In this document: positions 9,152 through 18,435 of the stretch, piece after piece
Layout of the letters: the number at the start of each line of letters is the position of its first letter
Numbering within the stretch: the stretch's first letter is position 1
Source of the DNA: Alphaproteobacteria bacterium
Lineage (GTDB): Bacteria; Pseudomonadota; Alphaproteobacteria; Micropepsales; Micropepsaceae
Assembly (NCBI GenBank): GCA_003139615.1
Contig: PLJH01000028.1
Span: forward strand, 13,510 to 77,509
DNA: 64,000 bases
Direction: 5' to 3'
Translations under genes and position numbers: made by a program
The notes under the pieces: generated by a model
Databases searched by the model: none
What the model was told of the DNA's origin: nothing
Seen by the model: the letters and a program-made list of their open reading frames with translations, nothing else

Positions 9152-10123
9152 TCACGGCTCGATCACGGCCTTGCCGATGATCTTGCGGTCCTGGAGCATG
9201 CGCATCGCGTCGAGCGCGCCGGAAAGCGGAAAGCGCGCGCCGATATGCGGGCGAATCTTTTTCTCCGCAAGCAACCGGTCGATGGTCGCGATGTTCTCGC
9301 GACCTTTCTCCGGAAATTTCCGGCCGTATTCACCCGCGCGCACGCCCACGACTGAGAATCCCTTGATCAGCGGCATGTTCGCGGCAATCGTCGGGATGCG
9401 GCCGCTGGTGAACCCCACCACAAGCAGGCGCCCATTGAACGCGATGCAGCGCACGGATTCGTCGAACACGTCTCCGCCCACCGGATCGTAAATCACGTCG
9501 GCGCCGCGGCCCTGGGTGAGTTCCTTCACCGTTTCGCGGAAGCCGAAAGGCGGCAAGGTGTATTCCGTGCCATAACCCTTCAGGAAATTGTGCTTCTCTT
9601 CGCTCGATGCGGTCGCAATCACATGCGCGCCGAACACGCGTCCCAGATCGACGGCCGCGAGCCCCACGCCGCCTGCCGCGCCATGAACCAGCAGCCATTC
9701 GTCCTTCGCGAGTTCGCCGCGACGCATGAGCGCCACATAGGCCGTAAGATACGCCGTCGTGAACGATGCAGCCGTCGCAAAATCGACGCCGTCCGGAATG
9801 GCGCGCAAGGAGGCCGCGGGAATCTGCGCCTCTTCGGCAAACGCGCCCGAGAATCCGCCCCCGACGACGCGGTCGCCATTCTTGAATCGCGTGACGCCCT
9901 CGCCAACCGCGATCACGTCGCCCGCCATCTCGCCGCCCACAACAAACGGCAATTCCGGCCGGTGCTGGTATTTGCCCTGCGCCATCAGGATGTCGGGGAA
10001 ATTCACGGAGGCCGCGCGCACGCGAATGCGCACCTGATCGGGCCCAGGCGCCGGCAGGATCATGTCTTCGAACTGCAACGCATTCAGATTGTCGGCATTG
10101 CTCCGGCAGACAAGCGCCTTCAT
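9152..10123 (-). CDS. NADPH:quinone oxidoreductase-like medium-chain dehydrogenase
   Basis: A 323-residue MDR-superfamily enzyme of the zeta-crystallin/QOR branch. It opens with MKALVCRSN, has the cofactor-binding loop VHGAAGGVGLAAVDLGRVFG with Ala/Ser-rich NADP contact, and PVGGDVFDESVRCIAFNGRLLVVGFTSG, and lacks the zinc-ligand pattern of alcohol dehydrogenases. Relatives reduce quinones or enones using NADPH. The start overlaps the stop of the upstream TetR gene by four bases, so enzyme and regulator form one transcription unit. Confidence 0.9.
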   Translation of the reverse strand: MKALVCRSNADNLNALQFEDMILPAPGPDQVRIRVRAASVNFPDILMAQGKYQHRPELPFVVGGEMAGDVIAVGEGVTRFKNGDRVVGGGFSGAFAEEAQIPAASLRAIPDGVDFATAASFTTAYLTAYVALMRRGELAKDEWLLVHGAAGGVGLAAVDLGRVFGAHVIATASSEEKHNFLKGYGTEYTLPPFGFRETVKELTQGRGADVIYDPVGGDVFDESVRCIAFNGRLLVVGFTSGRIPTIAANMPLIKGFSVVGVRAGEYGRKFPEKGRENIATIDRLLAEKKIRPHIGARFPLSGALDAMRMLQDRKIIGKAVIEP

Positions 10124-10782
10124 GGCGCTGCGATGTCCGGCGGCGTCACGGTCGGCAAAGCGTGAATGCCGCCCAGCAACAGGGCCGTGGCGAAGGCTGT
10201 GGCCGTGGCGGGATCGCGAAGTTCGCGCCGCGCCATGCGTTCGGCGAGTTCGAAGGCCACGCCCACAATGGCCGCCATGAGGAAGTCTGCATCGACCGGC
10301 GGGAACATCCCCTTGGCGATCGCGCCCACCAGGTCTTCGCGCAGTTCCTCGAAACCCGCGATGGTTTCGGGCGTGTCCATGCGAACCCGCAGCGTGTCGG
10401 TGTTCATGCGCAATGTGCGGAAATTCGAATGGTCGCCCGCCACGAATTCGAAAAAGGTGCGGAAGGTGCCCGAAATGAACTCCTCCACGGTGCTGGCTTT
10501 GGCGCGTTCTTCATGCAGGCGAGGGCGGATGCGCAGCGCGCTCTCGTCCTGGATCGCCTGGAACACTTCCTCCTTGGATTGGAAGTAGTTGTAGAAGGTG
10601 CCGGAGGCGAGAGGCGTGGCGCGGATGATGTCGCGCACGGTCGTGGCGCCATAGCCGAGTTCGGCAAAAACCTGGCGGGCCGCCTCCAGGATCGTCAGGC
10701 GGTTTTGCGCCTTTGTCAGCTCGCGCTTTCCGGTGGGTTTGGGGGCCGGCCGGGGCGCAGATTTGATCAGTTCGATATCCAA
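10120..10782 (-). CDS. TetR/AcrR-family transcriptional regulator
   Basis: A 220-residue regulator. The N-terminal HTH (about residues 25-70) reads LTILEAARQVFAELGYGATT, then VRDIIRATPLASGTFYNYFQSKEEVFQ, a textbook TetR DNA-binding helix pair. The rest is a divergent all-helical ligand domain. It is transcribed ahead of, and overlaps by four bases, the quinone-oxidoreductase gene, and faces the thioesterase genes across a 113-base gap that should contain its operator. Autoregulation and control of the divergent genes are inferred from this layout. Confidence 0.9.
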   Translation of the reverse strand: MDIELIKSAPRPAPKPTGKRELTKAQNRLTILEAARQVFAELGYGATTVRDIIRATPLASGTFYNYFQSKEEVFQAIQDESALRIRPRLHEERAKASTVEEFISGTFRTFFEFVAGDHSNFRTLRMNTDTLRVRMDTPETIAGFEELREDLVGAIAKGMFPPVDADFLMAAIVGVAFELAERMARRELRDPATATAFATALLLGGIHALPTVTPPDIAAP

Positions 10783-10895
10783 AACATGTTCCCCGGGTTG
10801 TCGGCCGCAATTCTAAAGGATCGTGACGAGCCGTCAACTTTCGGCCTATTCCGCCGGATTTGACAGGGCAATCGGCTTCGCCTTCAACCAGCCCC

Positions 10896-11357
10896 ATGAG
10901 CGACAACTGGTTCGACAAGCTCCGGGACCTCGGCAAGCAGATGGGCCAAACGGCCTATATCGCGGGGCTGAAAGGCGAAGTGCTGGAGATGGTCGCTCCC
11001 GGCCGTGCCCGCATGCGGCTGCCATATGGTCCGGATCTTGTGGGCGATCCCGACACGGGCATCGTCCATGGCGGCGTGATCACCGGCATTTTGGATCACA
11101 CCTGCGGGATGTGCGTGACGGCGGCCCTGCGGACTCCCATGCCCATCGCGACGCTCGATTTGCGCATCGACTACATGAAGCCCGCCGTTCCCGGGCAGGA
11201 TATTTTCGCGGAAGCCGAATGCGTGAAGGTGGGCCATGACGTGGCCTTCGTCCGCGGCCTCGCCCATCAGGGTTCGCGCGAGGAACCGATCGCGCTTTGC
11301 ACGGGCGCGTTCATGCTCATCCGCGGCGGCTATCAGATGCCGCCGGCTGCGGAGTAG
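10896..11357 (+). CDS. PaaI-type hotdog thioesterase (first of tandem pair)
   Basis: A 153-residue hotdog-fold protein. It has the active-site segment TGIVHGGVITGILDHTCGM (the HGG.. and downstream Asp of PaaI thioesterases) and a second strand block TLDLRIDYMKPAVPGQDI. These enzymes cleave acyl-CoA thioesters. The ATG at 10896 (MSDNWFDKL) is chosen instead of an upstream in-frame TTG because it gives the usual N-terminus. A second hotdog gene follows 4 bases later, and a TetR gene is divergent. Confidence 0.88.
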   Translation: MSDNWFDKLRDLGKQMGQTAYIAGLKGEVLEMVAPGRARMRLPYGPDLVGDPDTGIVHGGVITGILDHTCGMCVTAALRTPMPIATLDLRIDYMKPAVPGQDIFAEAECVKVGHDVAFVRGLAHQGSREEPIALCTGAFMLIRGGYQMPPAAE

Positions 11358-11361
11358 CGCG

Positions 11362-11796
11362 ATGGAGCTGCTCGCCCGCGCGATCGCCGAAGGCCGCGAT
11401 CCCGATCCCGACGCCCTCATCGCGGCCATTCCCTATTGCCGCTATCTGGGCGTGCGCGCCGCGGTGAAAGACGGCGCCGTCAGCCTCATCATGCCGTTCG
11501 CGGCGCATCTTGTCGGCAATCCGATGCTGCCAGCTCTCCATGGCGGCGTGATCGGCTCGCTTTTGGAAACGGCCGCCATCGTGCAGGTCGTGTGGGAGAC
11601 GCGCGCACCGAAGATGCCCAAGCCCGTCGATATCACCGTCGATTATCTACGGACCGGCAAGCCCGTCGAAACCTATGCGCGCGCCCGCATCGCGCGACAG
11701 GGCCGCCGCGTGGTGAATGTGCATGCCGAGCTGTGGCAGGAAGACGAAACGAAGCCGATTGCCGCGTTGCGCGGCCACTTCCTGATCCAAAGCTAG
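11362..11796 (+). CDS. PaaI-type hotdog thioesterase (second of tandem pair)
   Basis: A 144-residue hotdog-fold protein, related in plan but clearly diverged from the preceding gene. It shows NPMLPALHGGVIGSLLETAA for the active-site helix and KPVDITVDYLRTGKPVETYA for the following strands. Where the first copy has Asp in its helix, this one has Glu (LLETAA), a common alternative. Two adjacent hotdog genes may form a heterodimer or have different chain-length preferences; this is inference. The intergenic distance is 4 bases. Confidence 0.86.
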   Translation: MELLARAIAEGRDPDPDALIAAIPYCRYLGVRAAVKDGAVSLIMPFAAHLVGNPMLPALHGGVIGSLLETAAIVQVVWETRAPKMPKPVDITVDYLRTGKPVETYARARIARQGRRVVNVHAELWQEDETKPIAALRGHFLIQS

Positions 11797-11802
11797 GTCA
11801 GG

Positions 11803-12210
11803 TCAGTTCCAGCGTCCGTTGACGCCGCCGACACTGAGGCGGCCGGCGCCCAGGAACACGACGGCCAGACCGGAGAACAGAAAGAACGCTTCGAGTTCGA
11901 GAATGTAGCCGCCAAAGTTGGTCAGCCCAAGCAAGCCCACTTCCTTGTTCAGCACGGCAAGCGCAATCGCTGCAATCATATCGATGACGATCAGCAGGCC
12001 GCCGACGCGCGACAGGAGCCCGATGATGACAAGGACAGGGCCCAATACCTCACCCAGATAGACGCCATAAGAAAGCCAATCCGGCAGGCCCTGGGCCGCG
12101 ATCATGTGCTTGATGGGGTCGATTCCGGTCAAAACCTTGTGGACGCCGTGAAAAAGCATCAACACGCCGACGGTCAGTCGCACGACAAGCTTGCCGAAAT
12201 CCTCGTCCAT
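11803..12210 (-). CDS. DoxX-family membrane protein
   Basis: A 135-residue integral membrane protein with four predicted helices. It has the DoxX pattern LVVRLTVGVLMLFHGVHKVL, then YLGEVLGPVLVIIGLLSRVGGLLIVIDM, and ends in a helix ahead of GAGRLSVGG. DoxX-like proteins are found with oxidative-stress and thiosulfate-oxidising systems but most have no assigned reaction. It is convergent with the thioesterase pair with only 6 bases between stops, and has its own promoter region in 12211-12364, where I see no gene. Confidence 0.88.
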   Translation of the reverse strand: MDEDFGKLVVRLTVGVLMLFHGVHKVLTGIDPIKHMIAAQGLPDWLSYGVYLGEVLGPVLVIIGLLSRVGGLLIVIDMIAAIALAVLNKEVGLLGLTNFGGYILELEAFFLFSGLAVVFLGAGRLSVGGVNGRWN

Positions 12211-12364
12211 GAAGCCCCCAAGCCATCATTTGTTAGGACCATCGTAGCGCAATCAACTCTGCGCTGCGAGCGGAAGAGGCCGCTCGAAGGGTCCAAATTT
12301 ACCATCGTGGATCATATTTCATGTGCGGGTTGGAACCGGCATCGCGCGTCGATCGCCGTTCCTC

Positions 12365-13414
12365 TCAGCGGTGGTCGGCGCCGACAGCGTCGGAGATGGC
12401 TGCGAATCCGTCGGATGCGAGCAAAGACAACAGATCTTTCTTGATACGCGCGACCAGGCCGGGACCTTGATAGGCAAGCGCAGTGTAAAGCTGGACAAGC
12501 GAGGCGCCCGCGCGAATTTTTGCATAGGCTTGCTTGCCCGAACTCACGCCGCCGACGCCCACCAGCACCAGTTTTGAACCCACACGCGCTCGCACCGCGC
12601 GCAACACATGCGTCGAAAGATCGAAAAGGGGCGCGCCCGACAGGCCGCCTGTTTCGACGGTATGTGCGGACATCAACGAAGCGGGTCGCGAGACGGTTGT
12701 GTTGCCGACGATCAATCCTTCGATGCCGAAGGTGAGCGCCGCATTCGCGATGTCGTCCATGGCCGCATCGTCGATATCGGGCGCGATCTTGAGCAGCAAT
12801 GGAAGGTTCTGCCCCATCGTCGCGCGCGTTTCGGTGAGAAGACCGAGCAGCCGCGCGAGCTCGTCCTTGTTCTGAAGGCCACGTAATCCCGGCGTATTGG
12901 GGGACGACACATTGATCGCAATGTAATCGGCAAACGGCGCGAGCCGCTCGAACGCGATGCGGTAGTCGGCAATGCGATCGGCGCTGTCCTTGTTCGCGCC
13001 GATATTGATTCCGAGAATGCCGCGGCGCCCGCGTCGGGCGAGGCGGTGGGCCGCCCGATCCATTCCCCCATTGTTGAATCCCATGCGGTTGATGACGGCA
13101 TGATCACCGGCCAGACGAAAAAGCCGCGGCCGCGGATTGCCGGCTTGAGGCCGGGGTGTGATCGAGCCGCATTCGACGAACCCGAAGCCGAGCTTCAGCA
13201 TGGCGTCGGGCACTTCGGCGTCCTTGTCGAAGCCCGCGGCAAGGCCGATCGGATTGGGGAATGTGAGGCCGAATGCGGTTACCGCGAGGCGCGGATCGTC
13301 CGGCGCCGCCGCAGGCAGAAGCGGCGCCGCCATCCGCAGCAACTTAAGCGTCGCCCGGTGCGCCGTTTCCGGCGGCAGGCAGCGCAGAAGCGCCGCACCG
13401 GCATCCATCAGCAT
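12365..13414 (-). CDS. pyrD: Dihydroorotate dehydrogenase (quinone), class 2
   Basis: A 349-residue enzyme oxidising dihydroorotate to orotate in pyrimidine synthesis and passing electrons to quinone at the membrane. It has the class 2 N-terminal helical extension (about residues 1-40), NPIGLAAGFDKDAEVPDAML, FVECGSITPRPQAGNPRPRLFRL, the active-site loop NVSSPNTPGLR with catalytic Ser, and FMN-phosphate loops around VGVGGVSSGKQAY. Length is normal for class 2. The gene is downstream of, and in the same direction as, the TPR gene, 58 bases away. Confidence 0.96.
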   Translation of the reverse strand: MLMDAGAALLRCLPPETAHRATLKLLRMAAPLLPAAAPDDPRLAVTAFGLTFPNPIGLAAGFDKDAEVPDAMLKLGFGFVECGSITPRPQAGNPRPRLFRLAGDHAVINRMGFNNGGMDRAAHRLARRGRRGILGINIGANKDSADRIADYRIAFERLAPFADYIAINVSSPNTPGLRGLQNKDELARLLGLLTETRATMGQNLPLLLKIAPDIDDAAMDDIANAALTFGIEGLIVGNTTVSRPASLMSAHTVETGGLSGAPLFDLSTHVLRAVRARVGSKLVLVGVGGVSSGKQAYAKIRAGASLVQLYTALAYQGPGLVARIKKDLLSLLASDGFAAISDAVGADHR

Positions 13415-13472
13415 GTCGCGGGACTCGCTTGATTCCCCGGAAGCACTCTAGCGCGTCCTGCAACGCACGCGA

Positions 13473-14243
13473 TCAAGGGTAACCCTGATCGCGGCGGACC
13501 ATTTGTGAGAAATTCTGCAGGTCGCCCGATTTGATCGCATCCAGCAGCGCGCGCGCGCGCGCTTGCTCGAATTTGTCGAATTCGCTGTGGGGCGCGCCCG
13601 CGACAGCACGGGCCAGCGTGTCTTCGATCTCCTTGCGGTAGGCCTCCGGATCGTAAGCTCCCAGCACGAGCGCATATTGATAGCGCAGCACCAGATTGTT
13701 GGGTTCCGCCGCGAAGGCTCTCGCGAAATATTCGCGCCCCGTTTTGATGCTGGCGCCATAGGTCCATCTTGCCAGCGTCTCGCCCGCGGTGCGCACGATT
13801 TCGATGTTCCAGCCACCCAATCCCGCAAGCGCCCAGGCATTGTTCGGTTCGACGGCAAGCACATCGTCGAGGTTTTCCCTGGCCTGTTCGGCATAGCCCT
13901 TAAAGCGCGCCTCGATCATGCCGATGATGCGAGCCTCATAACCGAACGTCACCGCGAGATAGATGTGTCCTTCGGGATATTTCGGATCGGCCGCAATGGC
14001 TTTGCGCGCATAGGCCTCGGCACGTTGAAGACATTCGAGACAGGGCGGGTGCATCAGTTCGTCCGCCAGGACGGAGCGCGTTGCGATCGCATAGCCGGCG
14101 GCATCTCCCGCCGCGACGCCCGCTTTCTCGGCTTGCGCGTATTTGCCCACAGTAAAGAGCGCGAGCGCGCCATTGTCGGCGGCCAATGCGCCGGGCGCCC
14201 AGAGAAACGCGGCCATCAATACTAGATACGCAACTCGCGTCAT
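13473..14243 (-). CDS. Secreted TPR-repeat protein
   Basis: A 256-residue protein that begins with a clear signal peptide ([21 protein letters not shown]) and then consists of helical TPR-like repeats, for example [23 protein letters not shown] and [20 protein letters not shown]. It is likely periplasmic and involved in protein contacts; no specific role can be named. The ATG at 14241-14243 gives the signal peptide directly and overlaps the lysS stop (ATGA), so it is coupled to the synthetase gene. Confidence 0.85.
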   Translation of the reverse strand: MTRVAYLVLMAAFLWAPGALAADNGALALFTVGKYAQAEKAGVAAGDAAGYAIATRSVLADELMHPPCLECLQRAEAYARKAIAADPKYPEGHIYLAVTFGYEARIIGMIEARFKGYAEQARENLDDVLAVEPNNAWALAGLGGWNIEIVRTAGETLARWTYGASIKTGREYFARAFAAEPNNLVLRYQYALVLGAYDPEAYRKEIEDTLARAVAGAPHSEFDKFEQARARALLDAIKSGDLQNFSQMVRRDQGYP

Positions 14244-15847
14244 GTGTTGTCCGTGAATTCGCCTGCCAAAGCCCGGCCGATCAGTGAAGCCGTTTCCGCG
14301 CATCCGAACAAGGCCGCGAAGGAGCCGAAGCGGGGACCCTGCGTCTGGCCGAACAACACTTCGTAAAGCGCCTTGAACCAGTCGCGCAGCGGCTCGAAGT
14401 CGTATTTCTTGCCGACCGCGTAAACGGCGTTCTGAACAGTCTCCGCATTGCGCTCGCCCGCCATTCCGTCGAGCGCCATAGCGAGGTCTTCGAGGGCGGC
14501 ACGTTCCTTTTCGGTTGCCGCTCTATAGCGCTTCTGCGGCTTCACGAAGTCGTCATAATATTTGAGCGCGTATCCCACCAGGCGATCGAGCCCGGGATTG
14601 TCCTTGGCGTTGGCTTCCGGCGCATATGCGCGGATGAATCCCCACAGCACATCCCGATCGCCGGCATTCGATGCACTCACGAGATTGAGCAGCAACGCAA
14701 AGCTGACCGGATAGGTTTCCGCGGGCGGATGGCCGTGGTGGAGGTGCCAGATCGGGCTTTCGAGGCGTTGCGCTTCGTCCATCTCGTTCGAGCGATATTG
14801 CTTGAGGAGATCGATGTAATCATCGACCGCTTTCGGGATCACGTCGAAATAAAGCCGCTTTGCCGCGCGCGGCTTCTGGTACATGAAGAGCGCGATGCTT
14901 TCTTCCGGCCCATAGGTGAGCCATTCGTCGACGGTGAGTCCGTTGCCGCGCGATTTGGAGATGCGCTCGCCGTTCTCGTCGAGGAACAGTTCGTAGTTGA
15001 AACCGTCCGGCGGCAGTCCACCCAATGAACGCTGGATCTTGGACGCCAATTCGACCGAGGAAATCAAATCCTTGCCCGCCATTTCATAGTCGACGCCGAG
15101 GGCTTCCCAGCGCATCGCCCAGTCGGCCTTCCATTGAAGCTTGCAATGGCCGCCGGTGACGGGAACTTCGGTTTTTTTGCCGTCCTCGTCGTAAACGATC
15201 GTGCCGCGTTCCTTGTGCCATTCGAGAATGGGAACCTGGAGCACGGCCCCTGTGCGGGGCGACAGCGGCAGGAACGGCGAGTAGGTCGCGCGGCGCTCCG
15301 GGCCCAATGTCGGCAATACGATGTCGCGCACTTTCTCGTAGTTCGCGAGCACGTTGAGCAGTGCTGCATCAAAGCGCCCGCTTTTATAGCACTCGGTCGA
15401 GCTCAGGAATTCGTAGTCGAAGCCGAACCGGTCGAGGAACGCGCGCAGCCGCGCGTTGTTGTGCGCGCCATAGCTTTCATGCGTGCCGAACGGATCGGGC
15501 ACCGCCGTCAGCGGCTGACCCAAATGAGCCGTCAGCATGTCCTGGTTGGGCACATTGCCCGGAACTTTGCGAAGCCCGTCCATGTCGTCGGAGAACGAGA
15601 TCAGCCGCGTCTTGACGCCCGACATCGCTTCGAAGGCGCGACGCACCCAAGTTGTGCGCGCCACTTCCCCGAAGGTCCCGATATGCGGCAGGCCGGACGG
15701 GCCGTAGCCGGTCTCGAACAGCACGTAATCCTTGGGTTTTCCACTCGCCGCCCGCTTTTCGACGCGCGCCAGCACTTTGCGAGCCTCTTCGAACGGCCAG
15801 GCATGTGCGTCACGGGCGATTTCTTGGGACGGCGAGACGGAAGTCAT
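14240..15847 (-). CDS. lysK: Lysyl-tRNA synthetase, class I
   Basis: A 535-residue class I LysRS, which charges tRNA-Lys and is typical of archaea and alphaproteobacteria, unrelated in fold to the class II E. coli LysS. The Rossmann domain carries PHIG (residues 54-57; the HIGH box) and the KMSKS-like loop ISKSRGNG near residue 295. The N-terminal [20 protein letters not shown] and the [10 protein letters not shown] segment are family hallmarks. The C-terminal helical anticodon-binding domain is complete. It overlaps the TPR gene at its 3' end and is divergent from the histidine kinase gene. Confidence 0.96.
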   Translation of the reverse strand: MTSVSPSQEIARDAHAWPFEEARKVLARVEKRAASGKPKDYVLFETGYGPSGLPHIGTFGEVARTTWVRRAFEAMSGVKTRLISFSDDMDGLRKVPGNVPNQDMLTAHLGQPLTAVPDPFGTHESYGAHNNARLRAFLDRFGFDYEFLSSTECYKSGRFDAALLNVLANYEKVRDIVLPTLGPERRATYSPFLPLSPRTGAVLQVPILEWHKERGTIVYDEDGKKTEVPVTGGHCKLQWKADWAMRWEALGVDYEMAGKDLISSVELASKIQRSLGGLPPDGFNYELFLDENGERISKSRGNGLTVDEWLTYGPEESIALFMYQKPRAAKRLYFDVIPKAVDDYIDLLKQYRSNEMDEAQRLESPIWHLHHGHPPAETYPVSFALLLNLVSASNAGDRDVLWGFIRAYAPEANAKDNPGLDRLVGYALKYYDDFVKPQKRYRAATEKERAALEDLAMALDGMAGERNAETVQNAVYAVGKKYDFEPLRDWFKALYEVLFGQTQGPRFGSFAALFGCAETASLIGRALAGEFTDNT

Positions 15848-15913
15848 TGGAATTACTTAACCTTAAGCGTTTTGAAAGGGGCGAAAGCTAGGCTCGCGAA
15901 GGGGAGGCCGTCA

Positions 15914-18061
15914 ATGACCGGGCCTGACGCGACGCAACCGACGATGGAAGCCGCCTCTGCGCCCGTCTGCGCCGATCGCGTCGACATTCTTTATCGCATC
16001 GGCCGCCATCATCTGTTCCTGCCTTTTTCGGCATTGTGCATTGCCGGTGTGCTCTATCTCCAGATCGTTCCGATCTGGATCGCCGTGCTGCCGCTTCTGC
16101 TGCAGATCGGCGCGACGGTTTTCACCGGACAATTGGCGGAAGCCTATCGCCGGCGCGATCCCGCCGATTCGCCGCTGCTCTGGGCTCGGCGCTTTACTTT
16201 CGCATCGGGACTTTCCGGAGCGGCCTGGGGCATCGGCGCAATCATCTGGTTCTCGCCGGACTTTTTTCCGGCCCAGGCGTTTCTGACGCTCGCCATGCTC
16301 GGCATGACGGCCACCGAGTTCATCGCGCGCTGCAGCTATCGTCCGGCCTATCTCGCGCATGCCGCTTTGTCTCTCGGGCCACTCGCGGCGATGTTGCTGC
16401 TGGCAGGCAACGTCTACGCCAGCCTGTCGAGCCTGCTCGTGCTCTTCTTCGGCGGCGTGCTCTATTCTTATTGCGAAGGCATTGCGGGAATGCTCGACGA
16501 AAGTTTCCGCCTGCGCCGCACAAATGCCGATCTCGTGGTTCAGCTGTCGCGCGAGAAAAACGATGTCGAGACCAGCCGCGATCTGGCCGAAGCAAGCACG
16601 CGTGCCAAATCCGCTTTCGTTGCCAATATCAGCCACGAAATCCGCACGCCGCTGAATGCGCTACTGGGCATGGCGCAACTTCTGGAGCGCAGCGAGCTCG
16701 ACCGGGCGCAGAAGAGCCATGTGAAAGTCCTGCTCGAAGCGGGCCGCGGCCTGAAAACCCTGCTCGACGATGTGATCGCGCTCTCGCGCGACGAAGGCGA
16801 AGACCGGCATGTCGCCGATGAGGATTGCGATGCGGCGCAGACGGCGCGCACTGTTGCGCGATTGCTGCAGCCAAGGGCCTGGGAAAAGCAGCTTCGCCTC
16901 GGCGTGAGCGCGGCTTCGAATCTGCCGCGTGTGGCGGCCGATCCGCGCCGCGTGCGCCAGGTCCTGCTCAAGCTTGCCGACAACGCCATCAAATTCACGC
17001 CGCGCGGCGGCGTCGAGATCAGAGTCGAAGCCGAAGACGGGAACGATAGCAGTCAACGTTTGCGCTTTTCGGTCATCGATACGGGCCTCGGAATTCCGCC
17101 GGAGATGGCGGCGAGCGTTTTCGAGCCGTTTGCGTCGGGCGACAATTCCTACACCCGCCGCAATGACGGTGCGGGCCTCGGCCTCGCAGTCGCCAAACGC
17201 GTGATCGAGACGCTGGGCGGCGAAATCGGTTTCGAGAGCGAACCCGGCCAGGGCTCGACCTTCTGGTTTACGGTTCCCGCCATCGGCGCCGATCAGTCCA
17301 TACCGTCCGCGTCGGTAGCACATGCGGACGCGTCGCCGCCCTGGGGATTGGCGCTGCTCGTCCGTGTTGCGGATGACGCGATGCACAAGCAGGTCGCCGA
17401 TATGCTCGAGCCGTTCGGCAACCGGCTCGTGTTCGCCGAAAGTGCGGCAGAAGCCATCGGCCTGGCCGGCCGCGAAACATTCGACGCCATCATTGTCGGC
17501 GCATCGGATGCCGACTCGATTGCGGCCGCGCCGGGTGTGAAAGCGCCGTTGCTGGCGCTTGTGCTGAGCGGTATGCGCACGCCTGCGGCTGCCGGCGAAA
17601 TGCTGCGCTGGCCTGCGCCTGCGGGCGCGCTTTATGCCGCGCTGCGCGAGTTGCTGGGACGCGGCGCGGATTCGAGCGGCATGCGGCCGGATGCAGCCCA
17701 GCAGGCGACGGCCGCGATCGATGCGCCCGCCTTCGCGGCGCTGGAGAAATCACTGGGCCTGCGCACGCTGATCGAAATCCTGCAGTCCTACATGACGACG
17801 GCCGAGGAGCTTTGCACCAAGCTGGAGCAGGCCAGCGCAGACGAGAATTGGGACGAGGCTGCCCGCCTTGCGCAGGATATTGCAGGCGCGGCCGGCGGGC
17901 TCGGCCTTGCCGCGTTGACCACCGCTGCGCGCGGCTTCACGCAGCGGGCCCGCGAAGGCGATACGGGCGCAGACCTTCACGACGCCGCCAAAAGCATCGC
18001 GGCCGAGCATGCGCGGGTCTCGCGCGCGCTTGCGAACCTCTATCCCGAACTCGCGGCCTGA
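15914..18061 (+). CDS. Membrane hybrid-type histidine kinase with degenerate receiver and Hpt-like modules
   Basis: A 715-residue sensor kinase. Residues 1-190 hold about six membrane helices; a short coiled coil leads into the HisKA domain with ANISHEIRTPLN (H241 is the phosphorylated His). The HATPase domain is intact: LADNAIKFTP (N box), DTGLGIP (G1), GAGLGLAVAKR (G2). After it comes a receiver-like region where the strand that should end in the phospho-acceptor Asp reads FDAIIVG (G529), and then an Hpt-like four-helix region where the expected His is Q654 in LAQDIAGAAGGLG. So the kinase core looks active while its downstream relay modules look dead. Start 15914 follows GGGGAGG by about 8 bases. 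It is divergent from lysK. Confidence 0.87.
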   Translation: MTGPDATQPTMEAASAPVCADRVDILYRIGRHHLFLPFSALCIAGVLYLQIVPIWIAVLPLLLQIGATVFTGQLAEAYRRRDPADSPLLWARRFTFASGLSGAAWGIGAIIWFSPDFFPAQAFLTLAMLGMTATEFIARCSYRPAYLAHAALSLGPLAAMLLLAGNVYASLSSLLVLFFGGVLYSYCEGIAGMLDESFRLRRTNADLVVQLSREKNDVETSRDLAEASTRAKSAFVANISHEIRTPLNALLGMAQLLERSELDRAQKSHVKVLLEAGRGLKTLLDDVIALSRDEGEDRHVADEDCDAAQTARTVARLLQPRAWEKQLRLGVSAASNLPRVAADPRRVRQVLLKLADNAIKFTPRGGVEIRVEAEDGNDSSQRLRFSVIDTGLGIPPEMAASVFEPFASGDNSYTRRNDGAGLGLAVAKRVIETLGGEIGFESEPGQGSTFWFTVPAIGADQSIPSASVAHADASPPWGLALLVRVADDAMHKQVADMLEPFGNRLVFAESAAEAIGLAGRETFDAIIVGASDADSIAAAPGVKAPLLALVLSGMRTPAAAGEMLRWPAPAGALYAALRELLGRGADSSGMRPDAAQQATAAIDAPAFAALEKSLGLRTLIEILQSYMTTAEELCTKLEQASADENWDEAARLAQDIAGAAGGLGLAALTTAARGFTQRAREGDTGADLHDAAKSIAAEHARVSRALANLYPELAA

Positions 18062-18189
18062 CCGCGGCCGATGAATGCCGGATGAACGGACGCGCCAGCG
18101 TCGGTTCAGAGAGCTTGATCCATGTTGGCGGCACTGGTTCGCACCATTGAACAACGGATTTCGGTGCGACCGAGAAAGAGGAGATCGCC

Positions 18190-18375
18190 ATGAACACGAA
18201 GTTTTCGATGATAGCGCTTGCCGTTCTTTTCACCCTGGCCGGATACGGAGCTGCCAGCGCTCTCAATCCGCAACCCTTGCCGCCGCGCCGGATGCCGGTC
18301 GCGACGGTTGTCATCCCACACGGCCAATCGTCCGGCATCCATCGTCTCAATCCGCAGCCCCTGCCCCCGGGTTGA
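18190..18375 (+). CDS. Small secreted protein with two LNPQPLPP motifs
   Basis: A 61-residue protein with a signal peptide (MNTKFSMIALAVLFTLAGYGAAS). Only 38 residues remain after it and contain two copies of LNPQPLPP, one directly after the cleavage site and one at the extreme C-terminus (LNPQPLPPG). AAGAGGAGATCGCC upstream provides a ribosome binding site close to the ATG. The motif pair suggests a short extended, proline-rich exported peptide. I recall this motif in small unannotated proteins of other alphaproteobacteria but know of no function. Confidence 0.68.
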   Translation: MNTKFSMIALAVLFTLAGYGAASALNPQPLPPRRMPVATVVIPHGQSSGIHRLNPQPLPPG

Positions 18376-18435
18376 ATGCGCGCGGGTAGCCGCTCCGGTG
18401 ACTTTCCGCCGGAGCGGATCACGCGGCAAGTCATC

